64,000 nucleotides of DNA, from positions 36,821,670 to 36,885,669 of the forward strand of contig OZ025248.1 of the NCBI GenBank assembly GCA_964019135.1. The letters are read 5' to 3'. Positions 37,274 through 49,287 of this stretch are shown piece after piece. A program made the position numbers and the translations under genes. Origin of the DNA: Arenicola marina. Its lineage: Eukaryota > Annelida > Polychaeta > Arenicolidae. Each line of letters begins with the position of its first letter. Within the stretch, counting starts at the first letter, position 1. A model generated the notes under the pieces. The model was not told where the DNA came from and made no database searches. It was given only the letters and a program-made list of their open reading frames with translations.

Positions 37274-38216
37274 TTATTGGTAAGTGAAGGACTCGTACCA
37301 GAGCAGTTCACACTTCCGAATTGCTTTACCTTAACTCTATGGCAGACCAAATCGTATTTTCAGCCACTTTTCTTATATCGACGGGAATTGTTTGGTAATA
37401 TGGGCTGCAATGATGGATATGGCAAGGTAAGCATACCACAGTGGAAATGAAACGAATTGGTGTTTTAGGCCACTTTTGTGCACGCATAGGCTGAACTGGG
37501 TGACGGAACCTCCCGAGAGGACGAAGGATGAATGGATGTACCATGGCCCAGATTATAGGGGCCAGGGTCCGGATGTGAACCCAGGACCTTGTCTACGGGC
37601 GAGTGCGCTAACCACTACACCAGAGAGTTCCCCCTTGCGACAGGGGTATACGTAGTTGGGGTTTTGTTGCTACAATAATGCAAGTAAGGGGTCTATGGTG
37701 TTGGGCTGTAAAGTGGTCAGTTTCCTCCAGTGGTGGGCATTGGGAGGCAAGGTTCACACAGTTATAGGCAGTGAATGGTAAGTTTGCTGCAGTGATATAC
37801 AACAAGATGTAACCCTGCTATATTGGTGGGAGTCATACGTATGTTTATGTACAGTAACAGTAGGTAGTGATCGAGTAATGACAGGCTACAGGGATCCACA
37901 AACCTTTGGTTGTACACTATCCACAATGACATATGTTAACCGCTGGTTAAGTCCAAAGGCAACAGTTTGCGAACCTGTTAGCGCAGCAGATTATCGGAGG
38001 TCGTGTTCGTGACTGATCGAAACACCTTGTGTGATAAATCTACGATAAACTTCCTTCGCACCTTGGATTATGTCCACTATAAACTTCCTTCGCACATTGG
38101 ATTATGTCCACTATAAACTCTTCCGCAACAGATTGACGGCTTGGCTGGTTTATGGTTCTCTTCATCAGCATTCCCCCTTGTACATTCCTCGGCCTGCCCG
38201 CCAACTGGCAGAACGG
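37274..38216. other. Spacer with a SINE and a short direct repeat
   Basis: Unique sequence to the right of the 4.8-kb duplication. It holds a reverse-oriented SINE (37430-37642) and a 34-bp direct repeat in two copies with a partial third (38047-38122, AAACTTCCTTCGCAC). No gene is recognised. Confidence 0.5.
37430..37642 (-). repeat. tRNA-derived SINE
   Basis: On the minus strand the head has a pol III A box (TGGTGTAGTGG, complement of 37612-37622) and a B box (GGTTCACATCC, complement of 37571-37581) at tRNA-like spacing. After these come a shared core (GGGAGGTTCC) and a tail with CCTAAAACACCA. The tRNA-like part does not fold as a complete tRNA, so it is a SINE head and not a tRNA gene. Related copies are suspected at 1030-1145, 53931-54090 and 58595-58745. 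Confidence 0.7.
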
Positions 38217-40012
38217 GCACATTACGCATTACGTACACATTGTACATTACGCAGTACGTACACATTGCACATTACGCAGTACGTACACATTGCACATTAC
38301 GCAGCACGTACACATTGCACATTACGCAGTACGTACACATTGCACATTACGCAGTACGTACACAATGCACATTACGCAGTACGTACACATTGCACATTAC
38401 GCAGCACGTACACAATGCACATTACGCAGTACGTACACATTGCACATTACGCAGTACGTACACATTGCACATTACGCAGCACGTACACAATGCACATTAC
38501 GCAGTACGTACACATTGCACATTACGCAGCACGTACACATTGCACATTACGCAGTACGTACACATTGCACATTACGCAGCACGTACACATTGCACATTAC
38601 GCAGTACGTACACATTGCACATTACGCAGTACGTACACATTGCACATTACGCAGTACGTACACATTGCACATTACGCAGTACGTACACAATGCACATTAC
38701 GCAGTACGTACACATTGCACATTACGCAGCACGTACACATTGCACATTACGCAGTACGTACACATTGCACAATACGCAGTACGTACACATTGCACATTAC
38801 GCAGTACGTACACATTGCACATTACGCAGCACGTACACATTGCACATTACGCAGTACGTACACATTGCACATTACGCAGTACGTACACATTGCACATTAC
38901 GCAGCACGTACACATTGCACATTACGCAGTACGTACACATTGCACATTACGCAGTACGTACACATTGCACATTACGCAGTACGTACACATTGCACATTAC
39001 GCAGCACGTACACATTGCACATTACGCAGTACGTACACAATGCACATTACGCAGTACGTACACATTGCACATTACGCAGGACGTACACATTGCACATTAC
39101 GCAGTACGTACACATTGCACATTACGCAGTACGTACACATTGCACATTACGCAGTACGTACACATTGCACATTACGCAGTACGTACACAATGCACATTAC
39201 GCAGTACGTACACATTGCACATTACGCAGCACGTACACAATGCACATTACGCAGTACGTACACATTGCACATTACGCAGTACGTACACATTGCACATTAC
39301 GCAGTACGTACACATTGCACATTACGCAGTACGTACACATTGCACAATACGCAGTACGTACACATTGCACATTACGCAGTACGTACACATTGCACATTAC
39401 GCAGTACGTACACATTGCACATTACGCAGTACGTACACATTGCACATTACGCAGTACGTACACAATGCACATTACGCAGTACGTACACATTGCACATTAC
39501 GCAGCACGTATACATTGCACATTACGTACACATTGCACATTACGCAGTACGTACACATTGCACATTACGCAGTACGTACACATTGCACATTACGCAGTAC
39601 GTACACATTGCACATTACGCAGTACGTACACATTGCACATTACGCAGTACGTACACAATGCTCATTACGCAGTACGTACACATTGCACATTACGCAGCAC
39701 GTACACATTGCACATTACGCAGCACGTACACAATGCACATTACGCAGTACGTACACATTGCACATTACGCAGTACGTACACAATGCACATTACGCAGTAC
39801 GTACACATTGCACATTACGCAGTACGTACACATTGCACATTACGCAGTACGTACACATTGCACATTACGCAGCACGTACACATTGCACATTACGCAGTAC
39901 GTACACATTGCACATTACGCAGTACGTACACATTGCACATTACGCAGTACGTACACATTGCACATTACGCAGCACGTACACATTGCACATTACGCAGTAC
40001 GTACACATTGCG
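38217..40012. repeat. 25-bp minisatellite, ACGTACACATTGCAC type
   Basis: About 71 units of 25 bp, core ATTACGCAGTACGTACACAT then TGCAC, with point variants CAGCACG, ACAATGCAC and one deletion-bearing unit near 39511-39540. No unit has a stop on the plus strand, and 25 leaves a remainder of one after division by three. Hence all three plus frames stay open for 627-648 codons. Their translations are the same 25-residue period, so they are artefacts. Confidence 0.96.
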
Positions 40013-40610
40013 GTAGTTTCTTTAATATGCATTAATTACCACGAGCGCTCCACAGTGTAACGTGCGTCTCATGAACATTAATTATTACACACTTAGCACG
40101 ATCCTGGATCCTTCATTGCGAGCCATGTCAGCCGTGTCATATGGGCGCACGCCACATGTATGCTACACGTCCAATTTACGCGTGTAACGATGCCGTCCAT
40201 TCCGTTACACAAAGAAATCAGAAAAGGGGCTCTGCATGCATCCAGACGCGACCGCTGAATCTGTCGAAGCCACACCAGTCAAGATGGGAAGACCAAAATT
40301 TATCACCAATATGTTTATAACGGCTTGCCATAGACAAGAGCGAACGAGTCCTTTTGGGCATCGACCGTGTGTCACGGGAATAATTCGCGGGAAAATATTG
40401 ACAGCGGCTTCTGGTGAAAACAAGCTGCGGATTCGCTGTCACCGGAAGACCTGCTGGAATCTGTGTGCCAGTGATTGCTGGATTACTGTTCATAAAGCAG
40501 GTAAACATTTTAGGGGTTATCAGGATTTTTCTACACCAAAAGCAATGATAAATATCCAAACGGTTAGCCACCTATTTGGTCTTCAAACTGGCCGATATCT
40601 TCATAGAGAT
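40013..40610. other. Spacer between two minisatellites
   Basis: Unique sequence of about 600 bp. Overlapping open frames of 130 (+) and 117 (-) codons cover the same bases, neither resembles a known protein, and no splice signals support either. No function is assigned. Confidence 0.5.
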
Positions 40611-42135
40611 CGAGTAGGTACCGGGTAGCCCTCCAGTGACCGAGTGGGTAGCCCTCCAGTGACCGAGTGGGTAGCCCCCCAGTGACCGAGTGGGTAGCCC
40701 TCCAGTGACCGCGTGGGTAGCCTTCCAGTGACCGCGTGGGTAGCCCTCCAGTGACCGAGTAGGTAGCCCTCCAGTGACCGCGTGGGTAGCCCTCCAGTGA
40801 TCGAGTAGGTAGCCCTCCAGTCACCGAGTGGGCAGCCCTCCAGTGACCGCGTGGGTAGCCCTCCAGTGACCGAGTAGGTAGCCCTCCATTGACCGAGTGG
40901 GTAGCCCTCCAGTGACCGAGTAGGTAGCCCTCCAGTCACCGAGTGGGCAGCCCTCCAGTGACCGAGTGGGTAGCCCTCCAGTGACCGAGTAGGTAGCCCT
41001 CCAGTGACCGCGTGGGTAGCCCTCCAGTGATCGAGTAGGTAGCCCTCCAGTCACCGAGTGGGCAGCCCTCCAGTGACCGCGTGGGTAGCCCTCCATTGAC
41101 CGAGTGGGTAGCCCTCCAGTGACCGAGTAGGTAGCCCTCCAGTGAACCGAGTGGGTAGCCCTCCAGTGACCGAGTGGGTAGCCCTCCATTGACCGAGTGG
41201 GTAGCCCTCCAGTGACCGAGTGGGTAGCCCTCCAGTGACCGAGTGGGTAGCCCCCCAGTAACCAGGTGACAGCCCTCCAGTGACCGAGTGGGTAGCCCTC
41301 CAGTGACCGAGTGGGCAGCCCTCCAGTGATCGAGTAGGTAGCCCTCCAGTCACCGAGTGGGCAGCCCTCCAGTGACCGCGTGGGTAGCCCTCCAGTGACC
41401 GAGTAGGTAGCCCTCCAGTGAACCGAGTGGGTAGCCCTCCAGTGACCGAGTGGGTAGCCCTCCAGTGACCGAGTGGGTAGCCCCCCAGTGACCGAGTGGA
41501 CAGCCCTCCAGTGACCGAGTGGGTAGCCCTCCAGTGACCGAGTGGGCAGCCCTCCAGTGACTGAGTGGGTAGCCCTCCAGTGACCGCGTGGGTAGCCCTC
41601 CAGTCACCGCGTGGGTAGCCCTCCAGTGACCGAGTGGGTAGCCCTCCAGTGACCGCGTGGGTAGCCCTCCAGTCACCGCGTGGGTAGCCCTCCAGTGACC
41701 GAGTGGGTAGCCCCCCAGTGACCGAGTGGGTAGCCCTCCAGTGACCGCGTGGGTAGCCCTCCAGTCACCGCGTGGGTAGCCCTCCAGTGACCGAGTGGGT
41801 AGCCCCCCAGTGACCGAGTGGACAGCCCTCCAGTGACCGAGTGGGTAGCCCTCCAGTGACCGAGTGGGCAGCCCTCCAGTGACTGAGTGGGTAGCCCTCC
41901 AGTGACCGCGTGGGTAGCCCTCCAGTCACCGCGTGGGTAGCCCTCCAGTGACCGAGTGGGTAGCCCTCCAGTGACCGCGTGGGTAGCCCTCCAATGACCG
42001 CGTGGGTAGCCCTCCAGTGACCGCGTGGGTCGCCCTCAAGTGACCGCGTGGGTAGCCCTCCAGTGACCGCGTGGGTAGCCCTCCAATGACCGAGTAGGTA
42101 GCCCTCAAGTGACCGAGTGGGTAGCCCTCCGGTGA
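40611..42135. repeat. 23-bp minisatellite, GTAGCCCTCCAGTGACC type
   Basis: About 66 units of 23 bp, core GTGGGTAGCCCTCCAGTGAC then CGA or CGC. Multi-unit blocks recur (for example the order of units at 41480-41640 and 41800-41950). Long minus-strand open frames (up to 122 codons, period 23 residues) are by-products of the unit length. This array ends about 260 bp before the PLAC8-family start codon. Confidence 0.95.
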
Positions 42136-42397
42136 CACAGTTGGTAACCCAGGTAAGGGATTTGTAATGTTTTTTCTCGTATTTTATAATACATAAAGAA
42201 ATATCTTGTGTGTATATACATATATGATTATATAAGCTTTAATGATTTGTGCCTCCTATGATGTACGAGTTCATTTTCTGTAATGTCACATAATGTCAGT
42301 TTCTATCACTTCTTTATTCCGGTGTCTCTAGGGTGCTGACGTTGTTTGTTTACCGCTTGTTCGTTTCCATAGAGTACCGCTGATTTCCACATGAGAG
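42136..42397 (+). promoter_or_regulatory. 5' region of the PLAC8-family gene
   Basis: AT-rich unique DNA between the minisatellite and the coding start. Possible acceptors CTCTAG (about 42331) and TTTCCATAG (about 42371) suggest that a 5' non-coding exon may lie further left. An upstream ATG at 42391 opens a 13-codon reading frame overlapping the main start in another frame, which could lower translation. No TATA box is clear. Confidence 0.35.
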
Positions 42398-44762
42398 ATG
42401 AGTTCCTCGGAGGCCCCAGCCCCCACTGCTGATGACGCCGACATTGCCCTGGAGGAAGTCCCCCTTCCACCCTCATCAGCCCAGAGTGCGGAGGCTGGCC
42501 ATGGCGCTCAGGGCGCTGACCGTGGCGACCCGCCCGTCACCCACAAAGAAAGCCACGCCCTCCCTCCCCCCAGTGTGTCAACTGTACCATTCCACCCACC
42601 GGTCTACACTCAGCCACAACCCCTGGCACACCCGCTACCTCCCGCCCAGGGCGTCTACCCCTACGCACCACCCCCCCAGATCCAGCAGCCAGCCATAGGA
42701 CCGATTATCATGCAACCTGCGGTAAGAGCGTCGCCATGGCAGCAGCCCCCTGCATGTGCGCCGTGCGTTATTAATTTTCGAAGCTATTGCTTTGCGGTTA
42801 TTGTAATTACAACTATAACTGGAATGCATCTAACTTGATTTAACGTCATTTTTTAAAATTTCTATAGTCCTTTTGCCCAGGGTGTTTTTGTGTATTTTTG
42901 TGCGTAAATTTAAACACATGAGGAGGTTCATGGAAAGATAATTTTGTTGCTTGTACATGCGCCTTGCAGTCGAACCCGATCAACATCATCAACAACAACC
43001 AGGCAGCTACCCCGACGGGTTTGTACCAGAATCTGGGTCGGGATTGGCATAGCGACCTCTGTTCCTGCGCCAGCGACATGAAATCATGTGAGTTGTGAAC
43101 GGCAGGTCGGTCTGTTAGTAACGTGATGGGTGCAGTTTATCAAACGATTGAAGAAAATGAAAATTCTGCTTTCTACTCGCGTCCCAGATATATATATACG
43201 GACCTGCGGTACATGTCGGGTATTTCATCGCATCGTTACGCACACGGTTGCACTATGAGGACCTGCCTCGTCCAGAAAATGCCCAGTGTGAACATGAATT
43301 AGGAACCGGTACAGGTTGCAGAATCTGGTTCTTTCGAGTCTTCTTAATCCATGTCCTCGCATAATCGAGGGACTTCATCCATATTCTCATCCTCTCCAAT
43401 TTAATTCAGAGAAAGTTCTCACAGCCCCATTATCACCCATCGTGTCCGCACCCCCGCTCATGTGTGTAGCGTAGTCAACGTTTAATTGGTTGCTCAGCTG
43501 TGCCACTCCTTATGATCACGCCTTTTTACTTCGCTCCAATTGCAGGTTGTCTGGCCTGTTTCTGTTTCCCCTGCTTCGCCTGTATGCTATCGGACGAGCT
43601 GGGAGAAGGTTGCTGCATGCCGATGTGGGTTCCTATGTCAACCATGGCATTGAGGATCAAGATCCGGTCACAAAACAACATCAGGGTGAGCACCCTCAGA
43701 CCCTTATCGGTGTCACCCCGTGGCCTAATCAGTATGCACGTAGCGCGTTCAGCTATTACCGCATTGTCTTTTACTAGGCCAGCCCAAGCGGTCGGTGCGT
43801 GGTTCGAATCCCACCCATGCAGATAATGCAGCGTAAGATAAAGAACCAACGCATGTCTTTCTTCGAGAACAGCAGAGGATTATTCCCGAAGACATGACTC
43901 CTCTCCTAATTCCTTGACTTTCCCATTGTCGCGATATGACCTAAAGAGATGTTAGCGCTGTCTTTAAAGCAATCAGTCCCGTATTCTTCAAAATAGCTCC
44001 TGAGTTAAAGATATAAGCGGCTAGTCACTTCTACTACTGATATTGATTTCATAGTCAACAATGTTTCAGAATAGGCCCCTAAGATTGCATTTATGGAAAA
44101 AAAATCTATAGGTCACCGTTGGGAAGATTTAGTTATGTAAGGTTATTGAAATATGAAAATTGTAAATATTGGTCATTTTTCTCATAAAAAGCACACTGAA
44201 AAGAAATGAACATTGATTTTTTCATGCAATTAATTTTTTTGTATTTCCTTGTACCTCTGGTACATCATGCAATAAAAAAAAATGATTTGTCACCAACCAA
44301 CGTTACAACGGGTGATTCGCATTTGGCTCGAGAACAGCCGCTTTTATCTTTAAGTAGTTGAAAGATATGATCCTTTATCAATTATTCGAACAAATGCTGT
44401 CATTTCGTATATTGTATTCAATAATATGATCTACTGTCGTTGTGTTCTAGGTCCGGCTATTACAATGTCTATGTGCCAAGTTTGCTCATGCTGTCTTATC
44501 AACTGCGCCAGATCCTAAACAATATTTTCTTTCGGAGAAATTACATTAACATATCATACACAACATCACACATAAGTAAAACGTGTTTTTTTTAATTGTT
44601 TCTACAGTAAGAGGAAACTAAACCATGTGTTGTTTTTTTCTTTCCACGTCATTTCAGGGTACCATATGCCGCGACTGTTGCTTGTCCATCTATTGCCACT
44701 GCTGTGTCATGTGTCAGATCAAACGAGAATTCGACTTCGTTTGCAAGGAGCAGTGTGTGTGA
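42398..44762 (+). CDS. PLAC8/cornifelin-family cysteine-rich protein, 4 exons
   Basis: Exons 42398-42721, 42970-43087, 43546-43685 and 44658-44762 join with GT-AG introns to 228 residues ending in TGA. Exon 1 (residues 1-108) is a proline-rich, probably disordered extension (HPLPPAQGVYPYAPPPQIQQ). Residues about 127-228 form the PLAC8 domain: WHSDLCSCASD, CFCFPCFACMLSDELGEGCC, a central ALRIKIRSQNNIRGTICRDC and a CVMCQIKREFD end. These match family hallmarks (CFPCLACQ, DMGE-CC, CQIKRD). Family members range from small vertebrate proteins such as onzin and cornifelin to plant FW2.2/CNR and PCR proteins linked to organ size or cadmium and zinc handling. The role here is unknown. Mammalian members are about 110-115 residues, so this one is longer because of exon 1. 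The TGA falls right after the domain. No signal peptide is seen. Confidence 0.9.
43795..43830 (+). repeat. Possible SINE fragment with B box in intron 3
   Basis: GGTTCGAATCC (43801-43811) is a good pol III B box followed by CACCCATGCAGATAATGC. No convincing A box lies at the right distance. It is probably a remnant of a tRNA-derived element inside intron 3 of the PLAC8-family gene. Confidence 0.35.
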
Positions 44763-45452
44763 TGTCCGAAACGAGTCACGATGATGGAGTGACGACGACA
44801 ACGAGCAGTGCGTGTGTCCTGCACGAAACGACAATCATCGGCAGCGAGCAATGGGTTTACGGCTTGACACGAGACTTTATGATAGAGCAAGGTATATATA
44901 ACGCCTGTGACAATTAATTAAGGAAGATCACGAAATGAGCCATGTGTAGGGGACCTCTAACGGAAGCATTGTGTACAAGGATCTGTAACACGAGACACCA
45001 TGAATGGAGCAGTGTATACATATAGACGACCGAAGGACATCACAAAGGGAGCAGTGTGTATTGTGAAGACGTATTGACCCAATCTGTCCAAACAGAGGGT
45101 TTATAGTGTGCTGTACACGTTCCTGTGCAATCGTGGCATTTCATTGTGAAACCTAGCTCTGGTCTTGTTCAACGCTAGAAGAATACTTCGAAATTGTCAT
45201 CTAGCTAATCGGATAACGTACGGTGCAGATTGTGTTCGGACTTGATGGTATACCTAATAATTGAATCGCTGTCGATGGGCTACTCTTTGGTATACAGTTC
45301 CGGCCAATACCATTGATATTTCGAAGATCCCGATTCCATGCATATAGAGAGATGTGGTTGTATTAAGTCTTGAAATGTATACATTAGAATACGTTCATTG
45401 TTTTGTGTTCCCTTCAAAAACGTGAACTTTTGTATACGACTACTATTTGTGC

Positions 45453-45458
45453 AATAAA
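45453..45458 (+). terminator. Probable polyadenylation signal of the PLAC8-family gene
   Basis: AATAAA about 690 bases after the stop codon, followed by a T-rich stretch (CATTTTTTGTTT). It is the first canonical hexamer noticed downstream of the gene. Confidence 0.5.
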
Positions 45459-45479
45459 TATCTTACATCATTTTTTGTT

Positions 45480-46411
45480 TCCCGTTAATTCGCCGGTAAG
45501 ATGAGACGACATGGCTCTTCCGTCTTTAGTTTCGTTTTACTGGGCTAATGACTTTACCATGGCAATTTGATCACACACTGTAAAAGTCTTGTTTTCCTTT
45601 GAAATACATCGCAAAGTGGCAAAGTTTTGTAGGCGCACCCCACCCCTCAATACATCTACATCTGAGGTGTGCCCCCCCCTCCCCCCCCCCGCCCGTCGTA
45701 AAATAATGGGCGGACTCTGCAGTCATTTCGCCTCTCCCCTGCCGGTCACAAGTTTTCAGTCAACCCCACCCCACTTTTCAAATTCCTAGATCCACCCTTT
45801 ATCATGTATAATGATCTGGTGACATCCGTTCACTACAGCCATTCCTGCGTCATTCCATCTTTATTCCAAGGTTTCTCCCCTGTGTGCACAATGTGGGCAT
45901 AAAACGCCAATCTATCTAGTTGAACAAATTAAACGTGGTCTGCTCCCAACTTGAATATAGGACTGGAGCTGATGTCACTGGACTACATCCATCCATCCAT
46001 CTATCCACCAATCTCCTATTCAGGACGATTATCTGCTGTTTCTATTCGTCATACAGCCATCTTCCTAATCCTCCCAGTGGCGGATCCAAGAAATTACAAA
46101 GGGGGGGGGGGGGGGGGAGGGCACAATTTATTTATTAAGTACTATCCGAGGGGCCGATCCAATGAGAAACCTAATTGGTGCGACCGGGGGTGGGGGAGGG
46201 GGGGGGGAGATGCAATAAGAATAGTGACTGCGCCCCCTTCTTCAGAGAAATGGAGGACACGGGCTACTGATTAGACAGGGGGGTCCAGGGGGGTCCGAAC
46301 CCCCCCCCCCCCCCCCCGCCACCCTTTTTTGTTAGAAGATTGTGATGTTAAACACAAGAAAAGCGCACTTTCCCACACGATGATGTTATTAGCTATTGCA
46401 ATAATAATAAT
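45480..46411. other. Spacer with long C and G runs
   Basis: Contains two C-rich runs (45670-45690, 46298-46318) and a G run of about 18 (46101-46118). Next to them lie GGCGGATCCAAGAAATT at 46079 and, on the opposite strand, GTGGATCTAGGAATTT at about 45780. The shared edge suggests two related repeats in opposite orientation. No coding sequence. Confidence 0.45.
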
Positions 46412-48310
46412 GTGCCGGCAGGTCTCAACTGCCTCAACCAGATGAAAGCTTTCGACAGGGTCGACTGGAATTTTCTGGTTCGAACGTTAAAATGTTTGGG
46501 CTTCGGGTCAAATTTTGTTAAGTGGATACAAATAATGTATACAGAGATCTTCAGCGCCGTACGAAACAATGGTCATGTATCGGAATTTTTCCAGCTCGAC
46601 AGGGGCACCAGACAAGGGTACCCCTTAGCCCTCTTTTTATACACGCTAACGGCGGAGATTTTTGCCGTAGCCATACGAAAGGAACCCATTGTTGTTGGTA
46701 TACCTCTCCCCTTTAGCAGAGTAGCCAAGATAAAACAATACGCAGATGATGCCACAGTTCTTACATCCAAAGTGGCGTCAATTGAAACTATATTTTCGAT
46801 ATGTAGAGTGTACGAGTAGGGCTTCAGGGGCTAAGATTAATACAGAAAAAACAGAGGGGTTATGGGTGGGTTCCCTAAGAGAAAGGAAAGACCGCCAACT
46901 AGACTTAAAATGGTCTTCAGAATCGGTAAAGATATTAGGATTTCACTTTGGGAATATAAACAAAGATGTTAGCAACTGGCAACCCAGAATTAAGAAATTT
47001 AAAACGATCCTAAACTTATGGAAGCTCAGGAAGATAAGCTTTCAAGGTAAAGTAATCATTTTAAATTGCCTAGCATGCTCCAGTATATGGTACTTTACCT
47101 ACATTATTCCCTTACCGGAATGGGCATGCAAAGAATTAGAAGCAGCAATGCTAAATTTTTCTTGAGTGGAAATAAACACCAGGTTTCCAAAAACCTAATA
47201 TATAGTGAACCATGCTACGGAGGACAAAATTTAATCGATATTTAGCGCAAAGTAAGATGTCAGTGTGTATTTTTTGGATCCCAATTAATGACAACCCCAA
47301 AAAGACGACTGGCAACTATTAGCTGGCCATATTATAGGTCAATACAGGGGTGCTTCTCTGGGAGAAAATATCTTAACGTTGCAATACAATTTACACAAAA
47401 ATAATGTTGCAAAAATCCCAGTTTATTACGTGGAAGTACTTAAGGCGTGGCAGGATGTCAAAATTAAAAGAACACATGGCCACATCGGTGTATTTAAACA
47501 TTATGAACCAACCGCTATTTTTAAACCCACTAATTAAACATCCCAATGGCAATTGCTTTTTCTATCCAGAATATTTGGAATCTGGTATCGTAAACATGTC
47601 TCACCTATGGGACGGGGTCTGCCTTTAGGGGCTCCGCGAGGTCGAGGCCGAGCCTAGCTTGGAAATTTCTAAGTGGAGGCCAGTTGCGGCGCATCACAAG
47701 CTCCTGGAGGCGGTCCCCAACAGTTTTGGCTATCGGCTTTATATCAAAGCCCTCAGAACAGACGGTGTTCTTATTTGGGGGAAGATAACCACCCTCTGGA
47801 AGATTACCGGTTTACCATACCGACATTATATAAACATACATACCGAGCCATTTGCCCATTTTGTCAGGATACCGTAGAGACCATTTACCATTGCTTTACT
47901 AAATGTAGTCACTTTATAAAATCAAAGGACCATTTTAAAACATTTTTCAAGAAACTCTTCAGGACTAGAAATGCACTGAATCCATTTACGTTATGCTTTG
48001 GCTTCACACAATCAGAACACGCTCAGGCCCCTCCAAATGTTATCACCTATCTCCTGAACTTATACAAACTTTCCGAATGGCTCTCCCGAAAGCTTAAAGT
48101 TAAAGGTAGAGTCTCCCCAATCTTGGACCAGTTTTAACAACGTTCTACATAACAAGATTAAAGACTATCATTTTTGTACTCAGAACACGGCTTATGCACG
48201 GACACTATTTCAAGACAAATGGAGCCGCAATAATTTTCTATGCGCAGTAGATAAAAACTTTAAAATGATTCACTTGGCCTCAGTTAACCCATATGACCCC
48301 ATGAATAAGA
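46412..48310 (+). mobile_element. Decayed L1/Tx1-type LINE, reverse transcriptase part
   Basis: The left end starts inside the reverse transcriptase domain (KAFDRVDW), followed by GTRQGYPLALFLYTL and the catalytic YADD (46739-46750). A thumb-like part (KILGFHFGN, then QGKVIILNCLACSSIWYF) comes next, and about 47850-47920 a C-terminal cysteine motif (CPFCQDTVETIYHCFTKC). This order is typical of L1/Tx1-clade elements. The pieces lie in three frames with at least three frame changes (46412-46819, 46746-47165, 47404-47628, 47673-48137), so the copy is dead. ORF1, the endonuclease and a poly-A tail are not seen, as in a 5'-truncated insertion. The copy ends around 48310. Confidence 0.85.
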
Positions 48311-49228
48311 CCATGAATAAGATCACTTCCAAGCGCGCAGCGTGCCGCCCATGGTAACACTGTTCTTTATTTGATAATAGTTGATGCATTGTTACAACCC
48401 CAGGATCTACTTTTAAGATGCGTGTTTGTAAGGTCTACCAGAAGTACCAATAGGGAGCACTAGCACAGGAATAAAGAAATAACCCCCACTCCCTCCTGCC
48501 ACCCATGCCCTCCAAACACCGCAATTAATTCCCGGTCCACCCCCCCCCCCCCCCACCCAACAGCCTCCCAATATAAAATGATACAAAAAACGTACACGAA
48601 AAATTACAACAAACATTCCCCGGTCTGTCGAGCCCAACCCCAATAATCCCCCGATATAATAAGGAAAAAAACTGTAACAGGTACTCCCAGTTTAGACGAA
48701 CCCTTCCCTAACAGTCCCCTGATATATAAATGTATTCCTCATTATATGTTGCGCCTATAAGTTATATTCCCGAGTATAAACATCTCGATGTGACCCCATT
48801 TTATGATGGTTCTTTGCATTTATGTACCATGTTATCGAAATACTGGTTTGAAATAAACACAAATACCAAAAAAGTGGCTTATAATAACATGCCCTGTTCT
48901 ATTGCATACACTGAGTGCGTTCGATTAGATAAATATAGATCGTTTACATTTCAAACGGTTTAACCGTTTCTAATGGTAAATATTGATTGATATGATAAGA
49001 GATCATAAGAGCCAGAATGCTTGGTGACGGTTGTTGCATGCCTTACCAATAGCAAATGTTATTTTTCATATATAAGCAGTGATAAGAACCGTTACTGATT
49101 TATTGTACAGCATTTTCCAGTCGCACTGGGTTTCTTGCGCTTGCTTTTGACATTTTCGGTAATTCGACCATGTCACTGGATCGGGCGGTCGACTTACCGC
49201 TTTCGGACCAAGATCATTGAACAGTTGT
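48311..49228. other. Region upstream of NSMCE3
   Basis: AT-rich DNA with a C run (48539-48556). A 77-codon open frame at 48730 shows no similarity that I recognise. The right end should contain NSMCE3 promoter elements. Confidence 0.45.
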
Positions 49229-49236
49229 TATAAAAG
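49229..49236 (+). promoter_or_regulatory. TATA-like box of NSMCE3
   Basis: TATAAAAG lies 52 bases before the ATG at 49288. With usual spacing, transcription would start near 49260 and the 5' leader would be under 30 bases. The motif may be fortuitous, since NSMCE3 is a housekeeping gene in other animals. Confidence 0.4.
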
Positions 49237-49287
49237 CATTGGAAAGCTTTAACATTGATTTAAGGTCTCTCTACATTTTTTACGAAT

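Noticed and set aside
38070-40060. Three plus-strand frames of 627-648 codons, rich in His/Thr/Tyr
   Set aside because: All three frames are open through the same 25-bp array and give the same peptide period, so at most one could be a gene and nothing favours any.
40564-42138. Minus-strand frames rich in GGLPTRSLEGYP
   Set aside because: By-product of the 23-bp array; period 23 residues in every frame.
46412-48310. Reverse transcriptase as a possible host gene
   Set aside because: Frame changes, lack of introns and L1/Tx1-type motif order show a dead LINE copy.
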